Positions 1 through 10,579 of a DNA stretch of 39,273 nucleotides are shown here, in pieces; positions within the stretch are counted from its first letter, which is position 1, and each line of letters starts with the position of its first letter. The DNA comes from Antrodiella citrinella. Taxonomy: Eukaryota > Basidiomycota > Agaricomycetes > Polyporales > Steccherinaceae. Under the pieces are notes generated by a model. That model made no database searches, was not told where the DNA came from, and worked only from the letters and a program-made list of their open reading frames with translations. Made by a program: the position numbers and the translations under genes. The stretch covers positions 1 to 39,273 of the forward strand of contig SGPM01000261.1 of NCBI GenBank assembly GCA_004802725.1, in the 5' to 3' direction.

Positions 1-205
1 TGAAAGAAGGTATCGGAGGTGGATGTATAGCTCTCGCGTGGCTCCGGACGATGCGCGGACATGAGTTCGGGGATTTCGGACCTCGCGGGTGATGCGCGGG
101 TCGATCGTCGGAAGCTTCGGGTGTGAGTACGAGTCGAAGTAGCGGGCGAGAAGCCTTCGGAGGTGCTGAAGTAGAGGAGGACGGGTGCTAGGAGGTGCGA
201 AATAG

Positions 206-1382
206 CGGCGCGCGGGTACCAGCGATAATCGGGGCTCATCAACGATCTCATCCTGGGAGGCTATCCTCAAAGAAGCTAGCTTCATAGAAGCTGCTCATCG
301 TGTTACTGAACGACACAAGCCTACGAACAAACCCGAAAAGGGTAGGAATCGTGAGCAAGGAAACAGTTCCTCAGGACTGAGTACTCCTTCACGACAATGG
401 AGGCCCAATGGCCGCCGCGATGAAATTCCACGTCCTCCTGACAAACAGAGGACCGGAAATGCTCCCCAGCCGTCGTACTCCAAGACCATCCAATCCATCT
501 ACTCTGGGTAATGGCTCCAGATTGAAGGCAAATGGTGGTGACAAACGCAAACCCCTGAGTGAGCGTGAACAGGCAGATTTACGAGCTGCCGGGAAGTGTT
601 TCAATTGCAAGGAACCGGGACACATGGCACGAAATTGTCCACAAGACAGCCATGTGAAATCGGACCAGAAAGGGAAGCCTCCTGGCATTCCGACGTACAG
701 CATCGGAATTGATCATGATACCGAGCATCTTGGAGCATTGGCTGAGTCAACAGTCACTGCAGAAGAATTAGAAGTGGTGCACCTCTCATTTGATGCAGCA
801 GAGACCCACACATTATCTCACAATGATGGTGAAGAGGTTGATACGGATATGTCAGCAATACCCGTGGCAGACTTCCTAGCTCTGCGCACTGAGAAGCTCT
901 TGGATGAGCATGCTCCATACACTGCTCTGGGTTTAGACAAGAAGCCTCGTCTTGCACATGGTCCATTTGTCGTGTACCAAATCTTGGACTCCCAATATGT
1001 GGTGATCGGGAATTTGACTAATGATGTTGTTATCGACACCGACTTGCTGCGAAATCCAAAGTTCAATCTTGTACGCTGCTTCCGGGTCAAATTAATGCCA
1101 CAGCCGAAGGATAGATGCAACCATGACTCTGACTCGGACAACTATCCTCTAATGGGAGATGTTGATTTGGAACGGGTACGAGTGATCTTGAACTCCTGTC
1201 TGCACAGTGATGGACCATGTGAGCGATTCAATGTTGAACGCATCTGCGAAACTGAGCTCCGCATACACGATAAGGACTTCGGTGTGTCGTGCATCTTCAG
1301 TACAGTGTATCTTGACCGCGAGGTTGATATTGCCAGCTGCTACAAGGAATGCATAGAACATTACATATTTGCCGATATATGA
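206..1382 (+). pseudogene. Gag-like region with zinc knuckle (frameshifted)
   Basis: The reading frame from about 206 to 511 is hydrophilic and rich in Arg, Pro and Gln, as expected of Gag upstream of its zinc knuckle; it ends in a stop at 509-511. The continuation lies in a different frame (the one from 408), which carries the knuckle CFNCKEPGHMARNC (C-X2-C-X4-H-X4-C) at 597-638. This knuckle binds nucleic acid in Gag proteins. A frameshift near 490-510 joins the halves. The second half ends at a UGA (1380-1382) and the protease frame continues immediately in the same frame. Upstream of 206 I see no convincing frame. Confidence 0.75.
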
Positions 1383-1388
1383 GATGAA

Positions 1389-2278
1389 ATGGATGGTAGC
1401 GAGCTCAATGCTCTCTTCACAAACATGACAAATGACGACAGTATCAGCCAGGTGAGCACCACTGTTCTGTTGCTGCACGCAATGGACTCACGTCCCGACG
1501 TGTCGACGTCCCTAGTGGCACTCCAGCGAAACGCGTCGTCCCCTCGAGACTTCCAACGACTCATCCCCGAACCAATCGTTGTCGTTGTAAAGATCAACGG
1601 ACAGCCTGCACGAACCCTGGTAGACTCAGGTTCGTTAGGAGACTTCATCTCTGCGAAATTTGCTCATCAGATTGACGTCAAGGTGTTTGAACTCGAAAAA
1701 CCCTTACCTCTGCATCTTGCTGTCCAGGGTTCGCGCGCAAAGATCTCTACGGGATGTAAAGCACGTCTGCAATACCAATCAGTCAGCGAGGAACGCTACT
1801 TCGATGTAGCCAACTTACTGAATTATGATATGATTCTGGGTACTCCCTTCATGTTCCAACATCGTGTGACGATCAGCTTGAATCCGACGACGGTTGACAT
1901 AGGCAGTGCTGCAGCATTGCCGATTCAAGGTAAACGTGTCCGCGTTCTTGAATCGCGCGCGGCAGAAGTGTTCGTTGAACGTATTGAGGCTGCAAGGCAA
2001 CTTCTTCGTCAGTATGCTGAACCTATCTGCAAAGAAGCAAGTGACTCACCTTTACCACCGCTGCGTTCAATTAATCACCGGATTCCACACAAAGATCCTG
2101 CGAAAGTCTATCATTGGCGACCGTCCAAGTGTCCTGATGCTCATCGAGCGAGTTGGGTGGAGAAACGTGACGCATATCTCAAGTCGGGACGTTGGCAGAT
2201 GTCGACGGCCCGTAATACAAGTCCCATGTTACTCTTGACGAAACCTGGGACTGGTGTAAAAGGCATCCTCCACGTCTT
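1389..2278 (+). pseudogene. Retroelement aspartic protease and start of reverse transcriptase
   Basis: The frame opened at 1389 carries the retropepsin-like motif LVDSGSLGDFIS at about 1617-1652 (catalytic D in DSG) and the second protease landmark ILGTPF at about 1834-1851. It runs into the N-terminal reverse transcriptase region with the block SPMLLLTKPGTGVKG near 2221-2262. The frame is then lost: the next conserved RT block is in another frame from 2279, so a 1- or 2-base indel lies between about 2250 and 2279. It follows the Gag frame in phase, separated only by one UGA, so it may once have been made by readthrough or the UGA may be a mutation. Confidence 0.82.
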
Positions 2279-3559
2279 CGTGTTGTCTTCGACCTGCGTG
2301 AACGGAACCAGAAAACCGAGAAGGTTGTATCGCCGTTGCCTGACATGGAAGGTATATTACGACGAATGGCTTGCCGGCCGTATCGCTCGTTAGACGGCAA
2401 GGATGCCTACGAACAAATCCGCGTTGAACCAGAGCATGTCGAACGAACAGCTATGACAACTCCTGATGGAAATATGATGTCATTAGTAATGCAGCAAGGC
2501 GACTGCAATGCAGTAGCGACTTACCAGACGTTGATGAACCACATATTCGGGCCTTACATTGGCCGTTTCATGGACGTCTACCTTGACGACATTGTTATCT
2601 ACTCTGATACCCTGGAAGAGCACATCAAGCATGTGAGAATCATCATCGACATGCTACGACGCGAAGAACTTTACCTCAGTTCCTCTAAACTGAATTTTCT
2701 CACTTCCGAAGTGAAGGTCCTAGGACGTATCGTGGATAGTCACGGTATCCGAATGGATCCTGACAAGGTAGACACTGTCTTGAATTGGAAGGTCCCGACG
2801 AACAAGGAGCTCTTGCGTGGCTTTCTTGGGTCTGTCGGGTATCTGGCAGATGATATTGCAACCGTCCGTATCCCTATGGGCATCCTGACATCACTGACTG
2901 GTGCAACGACGAATTTTCAGTGGGACTTCACGCACCAGCGCGCATTTGATGAGATCAAGCGACTGCTTCATGAACACCGTGAACATCGTCGTGTTCCATT
3001 GGAATACAGTGGAGACGCACCTCCTATCTGGTTGGTGACTGATGGTTCTCTTGGCGGGATTGCGGGAGTGATAACGCAGGGCACCGACTGGCGTACTGGA
3101 CGTGTCGCTGCATTCTTCTCGGCGAAATTATCTTCGGCGCAGATGAACTATCCTGTTCACGAAATCGAGATGTTAGCAGGTGTCGAGGCTATGCAGCGTC
3201 ACCGCGACATCTTGTTAGGATGCGCGTTCACGTGGGTCACAGACCACAAAGGACTTACGCATTTTCTCGCTCAACGTAACCTGTCGGGGCGGCAGGCGCG
3301 TTGGCTGGAGAAGATCTCTGAATTCAATTTCCAGGTGGAGTACGTTCCCGGTGTGGAGAACGTACTCGCGGACGCGCTCTCGCGCATTTACTCGAATGAC
3401 AGTCCCGGTACTGTACGAGCCGCGTCAGAGTACGTTCAGTATGATGATGATGAGCATTTACCTCAGCAGTTGGGATCCGTCCACATCTCTGCTCCTGTGT
3501 ATGTTGGGCTGGAAGCTATGGCCATAACTGGTCGTCGGGGTCGTTCAGCCTTCACCTGA
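2279..3559 (+). pseudogene. Reverse transcriptase and RNase H domains
   Basis: This frame contains the RT block RVVFDLRERN at 2279-2308, then LDGKDAYEQIRVE with a catalytic Asp (near 2392-2430), and the active-site box YLDDIVIYS at about 2578-2604. RNase H follows with WLVTDGSLGGIAGVI near 3031-3075 and the motif TDHKGLTHFL near 3240-3270. It functions in copying element RNA into DNA. The frame runs off into a chance stop at 3559, while the real continuation is already open in the frame from 3543, so a frameshift lies near 3530-3545. Catalytic residues look intact in the stretch that can be read. Confidence 0.9.
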
Positions 3560-4335
3560 AACGACCGCCGCTGCAAACGCGAGTCAGTTTCTCGAACACA
3601 TTACTACTGCTGCGGAAGGAATTGACTTACCGACCGTAGTGAAGGATCGCTTCGGCGAGGATCCGTTCTTTACTATTATCCTTGCGAACCCAAAGAACTA
3701 CAAAAACTTTCGGGTAAGTAATGGACTAATATTCATGAAGGAACGAGATCGTGAATACCTCTGTATACCTAACATCCTGCACAATGGTAGGAGTGTACGC
3801 GAGATAGTGATCTTGCACGCTCACTCGATCTTGGCACATCTTGGTGCTTTCAAAACACTGAACTTGCTGCGTGACCATGTCTGGTGGAAATCTATGACAA
3901 AAGATGTTCAGTCATATTGCGACACGTGCATGACCTGCAAAAGAAGCAAACCTAGTAATCAGAAACCCTACGGACTTCTGAACCCGCTGAAAGTCCCAAT
4001 CTTGCCTTGGGAAGCCATAGGCATTGACTTCGTTGGCCCAATCCCCGAGTCTAAGGATAGAGATGGGACGTATGACTCCATCACCGTGATAATTGATCTT
4101 CTGACTGCAATGGTTCACTTGGTCCCAAGTCGCACGAACTACAACGCGAAACAAGTTGCTGAATTAGTTTTCAGCGAGGTGTACAAGCATCACGGTCTTC
4201 CTAAAGCAATCGTTAGCAACCGCGATGTTTTGTTTACGAGCACGTTCTGGTCGCACCTTCATCGACTCATTGGAGTTGAGCTCTGCATGTCGAGTGCATA
4301 TCATCCCGAATCAGATGGATCCACGGAGACGGGCG
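3543..4335 (+). pseudogene. Integrase N-terminal zinc domain and catalytic core, with D-to-N change
   Basis: The HHCC zinc-binding domain is visible (H..H in LHAHSILAHLG, then CDTCMTCKRSK, about 3810-3950). The core begins with GIDFVGPIPES near 4020-4053 (first catalytic D). The second catalytic position reads IVSNRDVLFTS near 4210-4242, where the family normally has SDRD; the active-site Asp is Asn here. The third residue lies in DGSTE at about 4315-4329. Just after it the frame shifts (near 4330-4340). Both the substitution and the frameshift would abolish integration. Confidence 0.88.
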
Positions 4336-6090
4336 AACCGCACGATTACTCAGATGTTAAGACAGAGTATCAATACGGACCAGCGGGACTGGGTGGCGAA
4401 ACTCCCCGCCATTGAATTTGCTATCAACTTGGCCCGGTCGGATAGCACCGGCTACGCCCCATTCTTCCTCAACACGGGACGTATGCCACGTTCTTTGATC
4501 TGGAATAATCCTGGTCTTGATGAATATCCCGCCGTCCGAACGTACGCTCAACGAGTGAAGTACGCGGTAATGGCCGCTCACGATAGCATCATTGCTGCTC
4601 GCGTTAAGCAAACACGCGACGCAAATCGTCGTCGTCGTCCGGTACCATTTGTTGCCAATGATCTTGTATACGTGTCGTCCAAGAACATGTCCTTGCCTAA
4701 GGGGTTGGCTCGAAAGTTTATCCCTGAGTATATTGGACCCTATAAGATTACTCAAGACTTTGGAAATAACTCGTTCCGGTTAGACTTACCTCCATACTTG
4801 AAACGTCGTGGTATTCACGACATCTTCCATTCGTCGGTGCTACGGGCTCATGGGCCCAACGACGACCGATTGTTCCCGGGACGACTCGATAGCCAAGTGG
4901 CTGAGATCGCGGATCAGGACGAGGAATGGGCGATCGAGAGGATCGTCGGCCACAATGGATCTGGCGAAAATGCAATCTTTGAGACAATCTGGAAAACTGG
5001 TGATCGGACATGGGTCCCTTACCATACAGTAGCACACGTTGGAGCCTTGGCTGCCTATCTAGAGGCTGTCGGGGTCGAGCAGATTGGGGACTTGACCGAA
5101 GGTACGGGAACTCCGCCAACAGATGACCCTCAAATCTTCATTGGGCAGTTGGAAATTGCCCTGCCACACTCCGAGCACTGGGAGTATAAAGTCAGTGCCT
5201 CCGTCGATGGTTCGGAGCCCCAAGACTCACCATTTGACTTATCACATTCCCTCATCATTATTCCCAACCTCGCTACCATGGCTGAGACCGGCCACGCCTT
5301 CTTCTGTCGCTATCTGGACGGCACCGGCGCGGTCATATCTGAGATCACAGATGACGGCGAACCCGAATATTATCACTATACCTCGAGCAGGTTGCGCGAG
5401 TACTCAGGCTTCGACAGTATCCTGCGAACGGGCACCTTCAACCCCGTGAAGACGGCTGTCCCATCCGGGTACCCCGAGTTCGCTGTGCGATTCAACCGCG
5501 ATGACGATTGCCGTTATGGCTTTTCGACCTTCGATCGCGACTCCATGAAGACCCGTATCGTTCGTGCTCATCTCGACGCGGACGTTCTCGCACCCCTACC
5601 CCCTGGTCTAGCTCAGGCAGCCCGCGACAGCGAGTTGGAGGCTCTTCGAGGCATCGCCGTTCGCGACATGATTCGCAAGTCTACGCGTGCCGAGCAAGGC
5701 AAGAATCAACGTCTTGCTCGCAAGAACGTCGTCGTTACTCCCCCTCACGCTGCGCTGGATGATATTCGTCGTCAGCGGAAGAAGCGCACTGACAAGCGTC
5801 CTGCTCACCCTGCTGCTACCAATGGTGTCGCAGCTGGTATCCCTATTCCCCCGCAGAACGACACCGTCGCCGCCGTACTCGGACCCGTAGCGGGACCGTC
5901 CTTCAACCACGACATCGCAGAATTCCTTGCTACTGGCACGGGCGCGTCTACTCCTGCTGGCGAGTTCATTGCACAGAACTTTGCAGTTCCCGCTATTGCT
6001 GCCGGTGACGAGGACCAGGAGATGAGTGATAAGGGTGCTGACGGAGAGCAGTTGGAAGGATATGACGAGTTGGTGGCTGGTGGACCTTAG
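4336..6090 (+). pseudogene. Integrase C-terminus, chromodomain and long post-pol extension
   Basis: The frame from about 4336 continues the integrase (RANRTITQMLRQS), passes the GPYKI-type C-terminal segment at about 4737-4760 and the conserved RRGIHDIFHSSVLR near 4807-4848. A chromodomain-like block follows (EWAIERIVGHNG...TWVPYHTV, about 4924-5035); chromodomains in this group direct insertion to marked chromatin. After that some 330 residues continue to the stop at 6088-6090, charged and Ala/Pro-rich near the end, with no family I recognise. This tail could be an extra structural protein fused to pol or a separately started ORF (an ATG lies at 5279). Confidence 0.8.
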
Positions 6091-6136
6091 GCCGTTGGAA
6101 GGAAGGAATCTCGAAGATCGATGTTCGGAGGGCGGA

Positions 6137-6368
6137 TGTAACGGTTACGGCTGTTACGTGACTGTTGGGTTTGGTGTGACTCGTCTGTGACGAGCACCGC
6201 GTGGAATGAGTGGGCAGTCTGGGGGTCGGGGACCATAGAGTATATAAGGACGAGACCTATCGAGTGTGTACTTCGCTTCGCTTGGAACACAGACCTTAGC
6301 CCTGTCCCTTCTCGAGTGAACTCTCTCTTTCTCTCTCGTGTGCGTTAGCGCTTGTCGCGAACGTCACA
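6137..6368 (+). repeat. 3' LTR of the gypsy element
   Basis: The candidate LTR starts TGTAACG at 6137 and ends CGTCACA at 6368, giving near-perfect short terminal inverted repeats (TGTAACG against TGTGACG). A purine-rich tract (GGAGGGCGGA, 6127-6136) sits directly before it, as expected for a polypurine tract. A TATA box lies inside. The right end coincides with the first base of homology between the two FunK1 arms, which independently supports the boundary. The matching 5' LTR is outside the window, so identity between LTRs cannot be tested here. Confidence 0.7.
6241..6247 (+). promoter_or_regulatory. TATA box within the LTR
   Basis: TATATAA lies about 105 bp into the LTR, a usual position for the LTR promoter. 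It is seen directly; activity is inferred. Confidence 0.5.
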
Positions 6369-6840
6369 CACGCAGACACGTGACCACGACGCGTCGCGTT
6401 TCGGCGCCTAGTTAAGCGATCTGGCCCCGTCGCTCTGATCAGTGGCACATCTTCCTCTCCATCTCATCCTCAATCCCCGCGACATTGTTGCCCGGGTTTG
6501 ACAAAAGGAAACGCGTGTGTTTCAAAGGTACACTCCAGGGGACTGAATCTGCCAACGCTGTACTGTGCCACTCACTTTGTCTTCAGAGCAAAGCTGAAAC
6601 TGTTGGGTGCGTGTCATTTCTGCACGCGTGTTGAGTGTCTCATCGTAACGGCTGGTGCTATTGTTCTACAGCCTCACTCGGCTTTCTACTAATAAACCGT
6701 ACACGCATTGTCCGTTTCGGGCAAATTGAGTGGCCACCTCACTGCAAATTGCGGCAAGATCTGGTGAATCTCTTTTCATACCCATTGTCCCTTTGTATCG
6801 CTTAATCAGATCTCCGACAGGTTGCTGGCCACCCAGGCGT

Positions 6841-6850
6841 CAATAAAAGT
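6841..6850 (+). promoter_or_regulatory. TATA-like element upstream of FunK1 copy A
   Basis: CAATAAAAGT lies about 60 bp before the start codon at 6902. The same CAATAAAAG string occurs before the hypothetical gene at 13033 (12972-12980) and in arm B (complement of 33458-33467), which supports a shared core-promoter role. Otherwise 6369-6840 holds no gene that I can support. Confidence 0.4.
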
Positions 6851-6901
6851 AGCGGTTCTCTGGCCACAACGGTATGCTCCTTTCCTCTTCCACCCACCAT
6901 C

Positions 6902-9637
6902 ATGACCACCACCACTACCCCAACCAACACGCTGACTTCCAATGATGTAGTCCAAAAACACAAAGACACTCCAATCACAGCTAAACCTCTCAATCGCGAC
7001 CAAGGAGATCCACACTATCGCATGCGTCTCGAAGGCGGGATGACCCAGAAGAAGGATCCAAAGGACTTGGCTTCGGCCGCACCTCCGACTCGCTTTGTAG
7101 AAGTCGCCGTGGAGGGGTTTACGGATGTTCTTGGCGCGAAAGGTCGACCCAGTCCTTCGTCTCGTCCGACGCTTGATCTGACGCACCTCGATGTCGGGAA
7201 CGGTGCCCCCAAAAACGAAAGGATGACTTACGCGGCTCTGGTGAGTGAGGTCTTGTCGTCTCTTCCACATTTTGACTCACTGGTTTTTGTGACTTCAACA
7301 GAGCGCGTACATCAACCACGCCCTTGGGCACGAGAATCTTGTCTGCAAAGACGTGTCGACTTGGCCTGCCTTGGATACGACTACTTCAGGCTCGCGTCGA
7401 GTCGACCTCAGTTGTTTCCTCATCCGTCTTGAGGAGATGTGGAAGGATCCAGAACTTGAGGTCAGTGCGGATCGCGAGGAACATGCCGCTCGTAATTGCG
7501 TGGTCCACTCTGTGATCGACGGTGAAGTCAAGGTCGACGAACCAGGCTTTGGATGCACTGAAACCGACCCCTTCCTCCCGTCTACCGCCGCCGCCGTCAA
7601 GACGCGAGGGCAGATGTGCGACTACGCCACCGAGGTCCAGCTACACCAGCACAGACTGTTCTTCTATTCGTTCTACGTCTACCGCCATACAGCTCGCCTC
7701 CTGCTCTGGGATCGCGTCGGCGCCATGGTCACGAAAATCATCGACCTCAAGACCGAACCCGAGAAGTTTTACGACTTCTTCTACCATCTCCGTTACGCGA
7801 GAGACGCTCAACTCGGCTTCGACACGACAGCCACCATGCTCAAAGACCCCACCAAGGACCGCGATGTGGCCGCTCTCACGACGGCTATCAATGCCTTGCC
7901 TTCCGAACGACGAACCAAGTCCTACGTTGAGAAGGCTTTCGAGGGAAAGAAGCCATACTACAGGTTGCAAGTTCCTGACAAGAGCGATCCGGAGAAGACA
8001 CACACCTTCCTTGTCCGCAATCTCTCCACCAACAGTGTCTCTCCTACTGGTCGTGCTACCAAAGGATTCATCGCCTTCGATCTGGAGACGAAGCAGTTCC
8101 GGTTCTTGAAGGACTCCTGGCGACCGGACTCGTCGTCGTACCATACGGAGATTGAGATCTACAATGTACTGCAGCCCCACAGTATTCCTGGCGTCGCCAC
8201 TCTCCTTTGTGGCGGAGATCTCAAGCAGGACGGTCAAGTTCAAAAAACGAGGACGCAGGAAGTGGCGACAGCATACCTGGCGCGTATACACACTCGGTTG
8301 GTGTTGAACGAGGTCGGCATACCACTCCAGGACTACCAGGATTCGAATGAACTGTGTACAGCTATTCTGTATGCTCTCAGGGGTGAGCATTCTTCTCGAC
8401 TGGCTTCTCTCATCCCGTACTGACATTTTCTGCGACAGCTCACGAGCTTGTGTGGAATCTGGAAATCCTGCACCGGGACATCAGTGACGGGAACATCGTG
8501 ATTTTCGAGAATCCTGTTACCGGGGCCATCTCAGGATTGCTGATCGACTGGGACCTTTGCAAGTACAAGAAAGATCTGGGTAACGGTAAACCTATTCAGA
8601 CAGATCGCTCTGTAAGTTTCTCAAGTCGAGCTGAGTTATCGTTCAGGGTACTGACTTTGTCGCAGGGCACCTGGAGATTCTTGTCTGCCACGCTGCTCAA
8701 TTATCCCATGAAGGGCAACGAGGTGGCCGACGACATCGAGTCTTTCTATCATGTGTTGATGCTCTTCGCCATGCGCTATCACAAGCACAAGAAGTCGCCG
8801 GATGAGCTCAAGGGAACTCTCCTGATGCTTGATACCTGCACCAACATCAACGGCTTCTCGGTGGGCAGCTCAGACAAATTGGAGTTCATGCGGGACGGCA
8901 CGATGTTCTGCAAATTGGATGACAGCAACGGCGCCTTTGCTGTACTCCTGCGATCTCTCGCAGATATATGCAAGGAACACTATGCGGCGCTCGACAAGGA
9001 TGACCTTACGAAATATTCGTTGAAAACCACCCCGCAAACCCTTTCCAATACCTCGGATGCTCCTCGACTCGCTCGCGATCTGACTGCTTTCAAAGACCTG
9101 TTCGAAGACGAAGGCGATGACCTCGAATTCGAGCCAAAGTCCCAGCCAGTCATCGCAGCTGCCGCTCCGAATCGCACACTGGACACGCACACGGCCTTCA
9201 GAAAAGCACTTCTCGGGGCACTCTTAGCGCAAGAGAAATGGGACTTCCAGGACAAACTGCCCAATGACCAGTTCAAAGCCATCGACTGGATTCCAGGGAA
9301 GACGAAGACCACAGGGGGCACGAAACGCTCCCAAGCGATGAGCCTTTTAGGAGCGCGACCGTCCGCCGCGAAGAAGCGTAAGACATTCGCTGGTCAATCA
9401 GCGTCTGGCGATGCTCAGACTGCACCGACGACCAGATCAAAGACAGCGGCGGCAAGGATGGCTGCTGCCCAACCGGTGGCAGGTCCGTCGACTGCAGAGG
9501 CACCGGTTGCTTCGACATCTGGTAGTCAGCGGTCAGGATCGACTGGGGGTGGTTCCACCCGCGGAAGAGGGTCAAAAGGCGGCAGAAGCACGGGCAGTGC
9601 GAGCAGTGCCAGTGGGAAGCGTAAGAGTCGTCGCTAA
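6902..9637 (+). CDS. FunK1-type fungal protein kinase, copy A
   Basis: Model: four exons 6902-7240, 7302-8382, 8439-8611 and 8666-9637 (854 aa), with introns of 61, 56 and 54 bp and consistent phases. The family is a fungal-specific branch of the protein-kinase fold, expanded in mushroom fungi, with unknown substrates. The catalytic loop HRDISDGN lies at residues 485-492 and the metal-binding equivalent of DFG is LIDWDLC (about 508-514), followed by GTWRFLS. The N-terminal third is the family's accessory region. The C-terminal 130 residues are Ser/Gly/Arg-rich and low-complexity, with basic clusters (AAKKRKT, GKRKSRR) that suggest a nuclear location. Its inverted partner is at 30650-33406. 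The start was chosen as the first ATG of the frame that splices cleanly. Confidence 0.88.
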
Positions 9638-10193
9638 TGTAGGGGACAAAGGATCTGGCAGTACGGACTTGTTGACCAAGTTCGACGACTTTCTCATATT
9701 ATCACGACACGCATTGCTCTCTTCATCACGTCTATGTTTGTATTTACTATCCTGCATGTACCAGTGTATTTTATTATCAGGAATCGATTATGGACTATGC
9801 ATCGCCTCAGGCGTTCAGAGGTTGCCATGAAATTTATGCCGTGGCTAGGAAGAAGCGGACAACCGTTTTACCTCGAGATTATTTCGTGCGTATCTGGGTA
9901 TGTTGAGATGTCGCAGGTCAATCAGTACCACGAACCGCCGTTAAATAATANGATTCCGAGTCATGTTAGATTACTAGNTCTCAGAGCATTCTCCATCCGC
10001 GCCGACTACGAGTTTCATATCGAAATGCCGACTGTTAAACGAGCTCGACAGCCCGGCTTTCCACAATGAAACCGCCATCGCCACCTAGAGTCAGCATGCG
10101 TAGTCTTTGGCCACACCCGTGACAGGTGACGAGTGTGTGACAGTTCGCGTTTTGGAATGCGTCGACCCTATGACACGAAAATTCAGTCCTCTC

Positions 10194-10260
10194 NTCNNAN
10201 CGGANTCNNNNNNNNNNNNNNNNNNNNNNNNNNNNNNNNNNNNNNNNNNNNNNNNGNGNN
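10194..10260. other. Assembly gap / ambiguous bases
   Basis: A run of N with a few called bases marks a sequencing or assembly gap. Isolated N also occur at 9951, 9978, 10413 and 10482. The whole 9819-10579 interval holds no gene that I can support: open frames there cross N and show no family features. A 14-base match to the region beyond arm B (10003-10016 with 30256-30269, inverted) suggests it is eroded repeat flank. Confidence 0.9.
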
Positions 10261-10579
10261 CGGGTTAACAAACATGACTGAGATAGTAAAGTCAATCGTG
10301 AACTGCAAGTCTACGATATACTTATTGATGTTGCGTATCTGGCAGGTGCTTGAACGTGGTCGGCCACGCGCAAAAGTCGCTCACAAGCCACGCGGCCGAT
10401 TCTGACAACTCGNCCTCTAAGCCTGAGTCCCGAACTTGCACCACTTGCAGGTGCGTCCAAGATTTGCTCGCCACAGCCCGNAAGTGTCTTTCCTCACGCG
10501 TCACAGTGATTAGAATTGACTCAGATCTCAGCACTGGCAGTTTGTTTGAGCTTGCGACTCATCGAGGATATACTCCGGC

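Larger units (their letters stand above)
1..6368 (+). mobile_element. Ty3/gypsy chromovirus-type LTR retrotransposon, decayed, 5' end outside window
   Basis: Domains appear in Ty3/gypsy order: Gag zinc knuckle, aspartic protease, reverse transcriptase, RNase H, integrase zinc finger, integrase core, chromodomain, then a long post-pol tail and a 3' LTR. The 5' LTR and primer binding site are not in the window. The coding region is broken by at least four frame changes (near 500, 2260, 3540 and 4335) and one in-frame UGA at 1380-1382. The second integrase catalytic aspartate is replaced by asparagine. The copy is therefore not autonomous. Domain order and motifs are seen directly; the chromovirus assignment rests on the chromodomain-like block at about 4925-5095. 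Confidence 0.92.
6369..9818 (+). repeat. Inverted repeat arm A (FunK1 unit)
   Basis: This stretch is repeated in reverse complement at 30470-33939. The match begins at CACGCAGACACGTGACC (6369) and fades after the CCTCAGGC-TTCAGA segment near 9818. It includes about 530 bp of upstream sequence, the complete FunK1 gene and about 180 bp downstream. The arms are almost identical at 6369 to about 8336 and again at about 9236-9818, but the roughly 900 bp between are clearly diverged. Short matches continue outward (a 14-mer at 10003-10016 against 30256-30269), so the original duplication may have been larger. Confidence 0.92.

Noticed and set aside
4748..5119. Minus-strand frame under the integrase/chromodomain region
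   Set aside because: Shadow of the pol frame with no independent support.
7522..8109. Alternative plus-strand frame in FunK1 exon 2
   Set aside because: Ser/Pro/Arg-rich shadow of the real frame, repeated identically in arm B because the DNA is duplicated.
7641..8426. Long open frame on the minus strand inside FunK1 copy A (and its mirror at 31918-32667 in copy B)
   Set aside because: It is antisense to conserved kinase exons, has no family features and crosses the true intron; it reflects codon bias.
10133..10405. Open frame across the N run
   Set aside because: It exists only because N codons cannot be stops.
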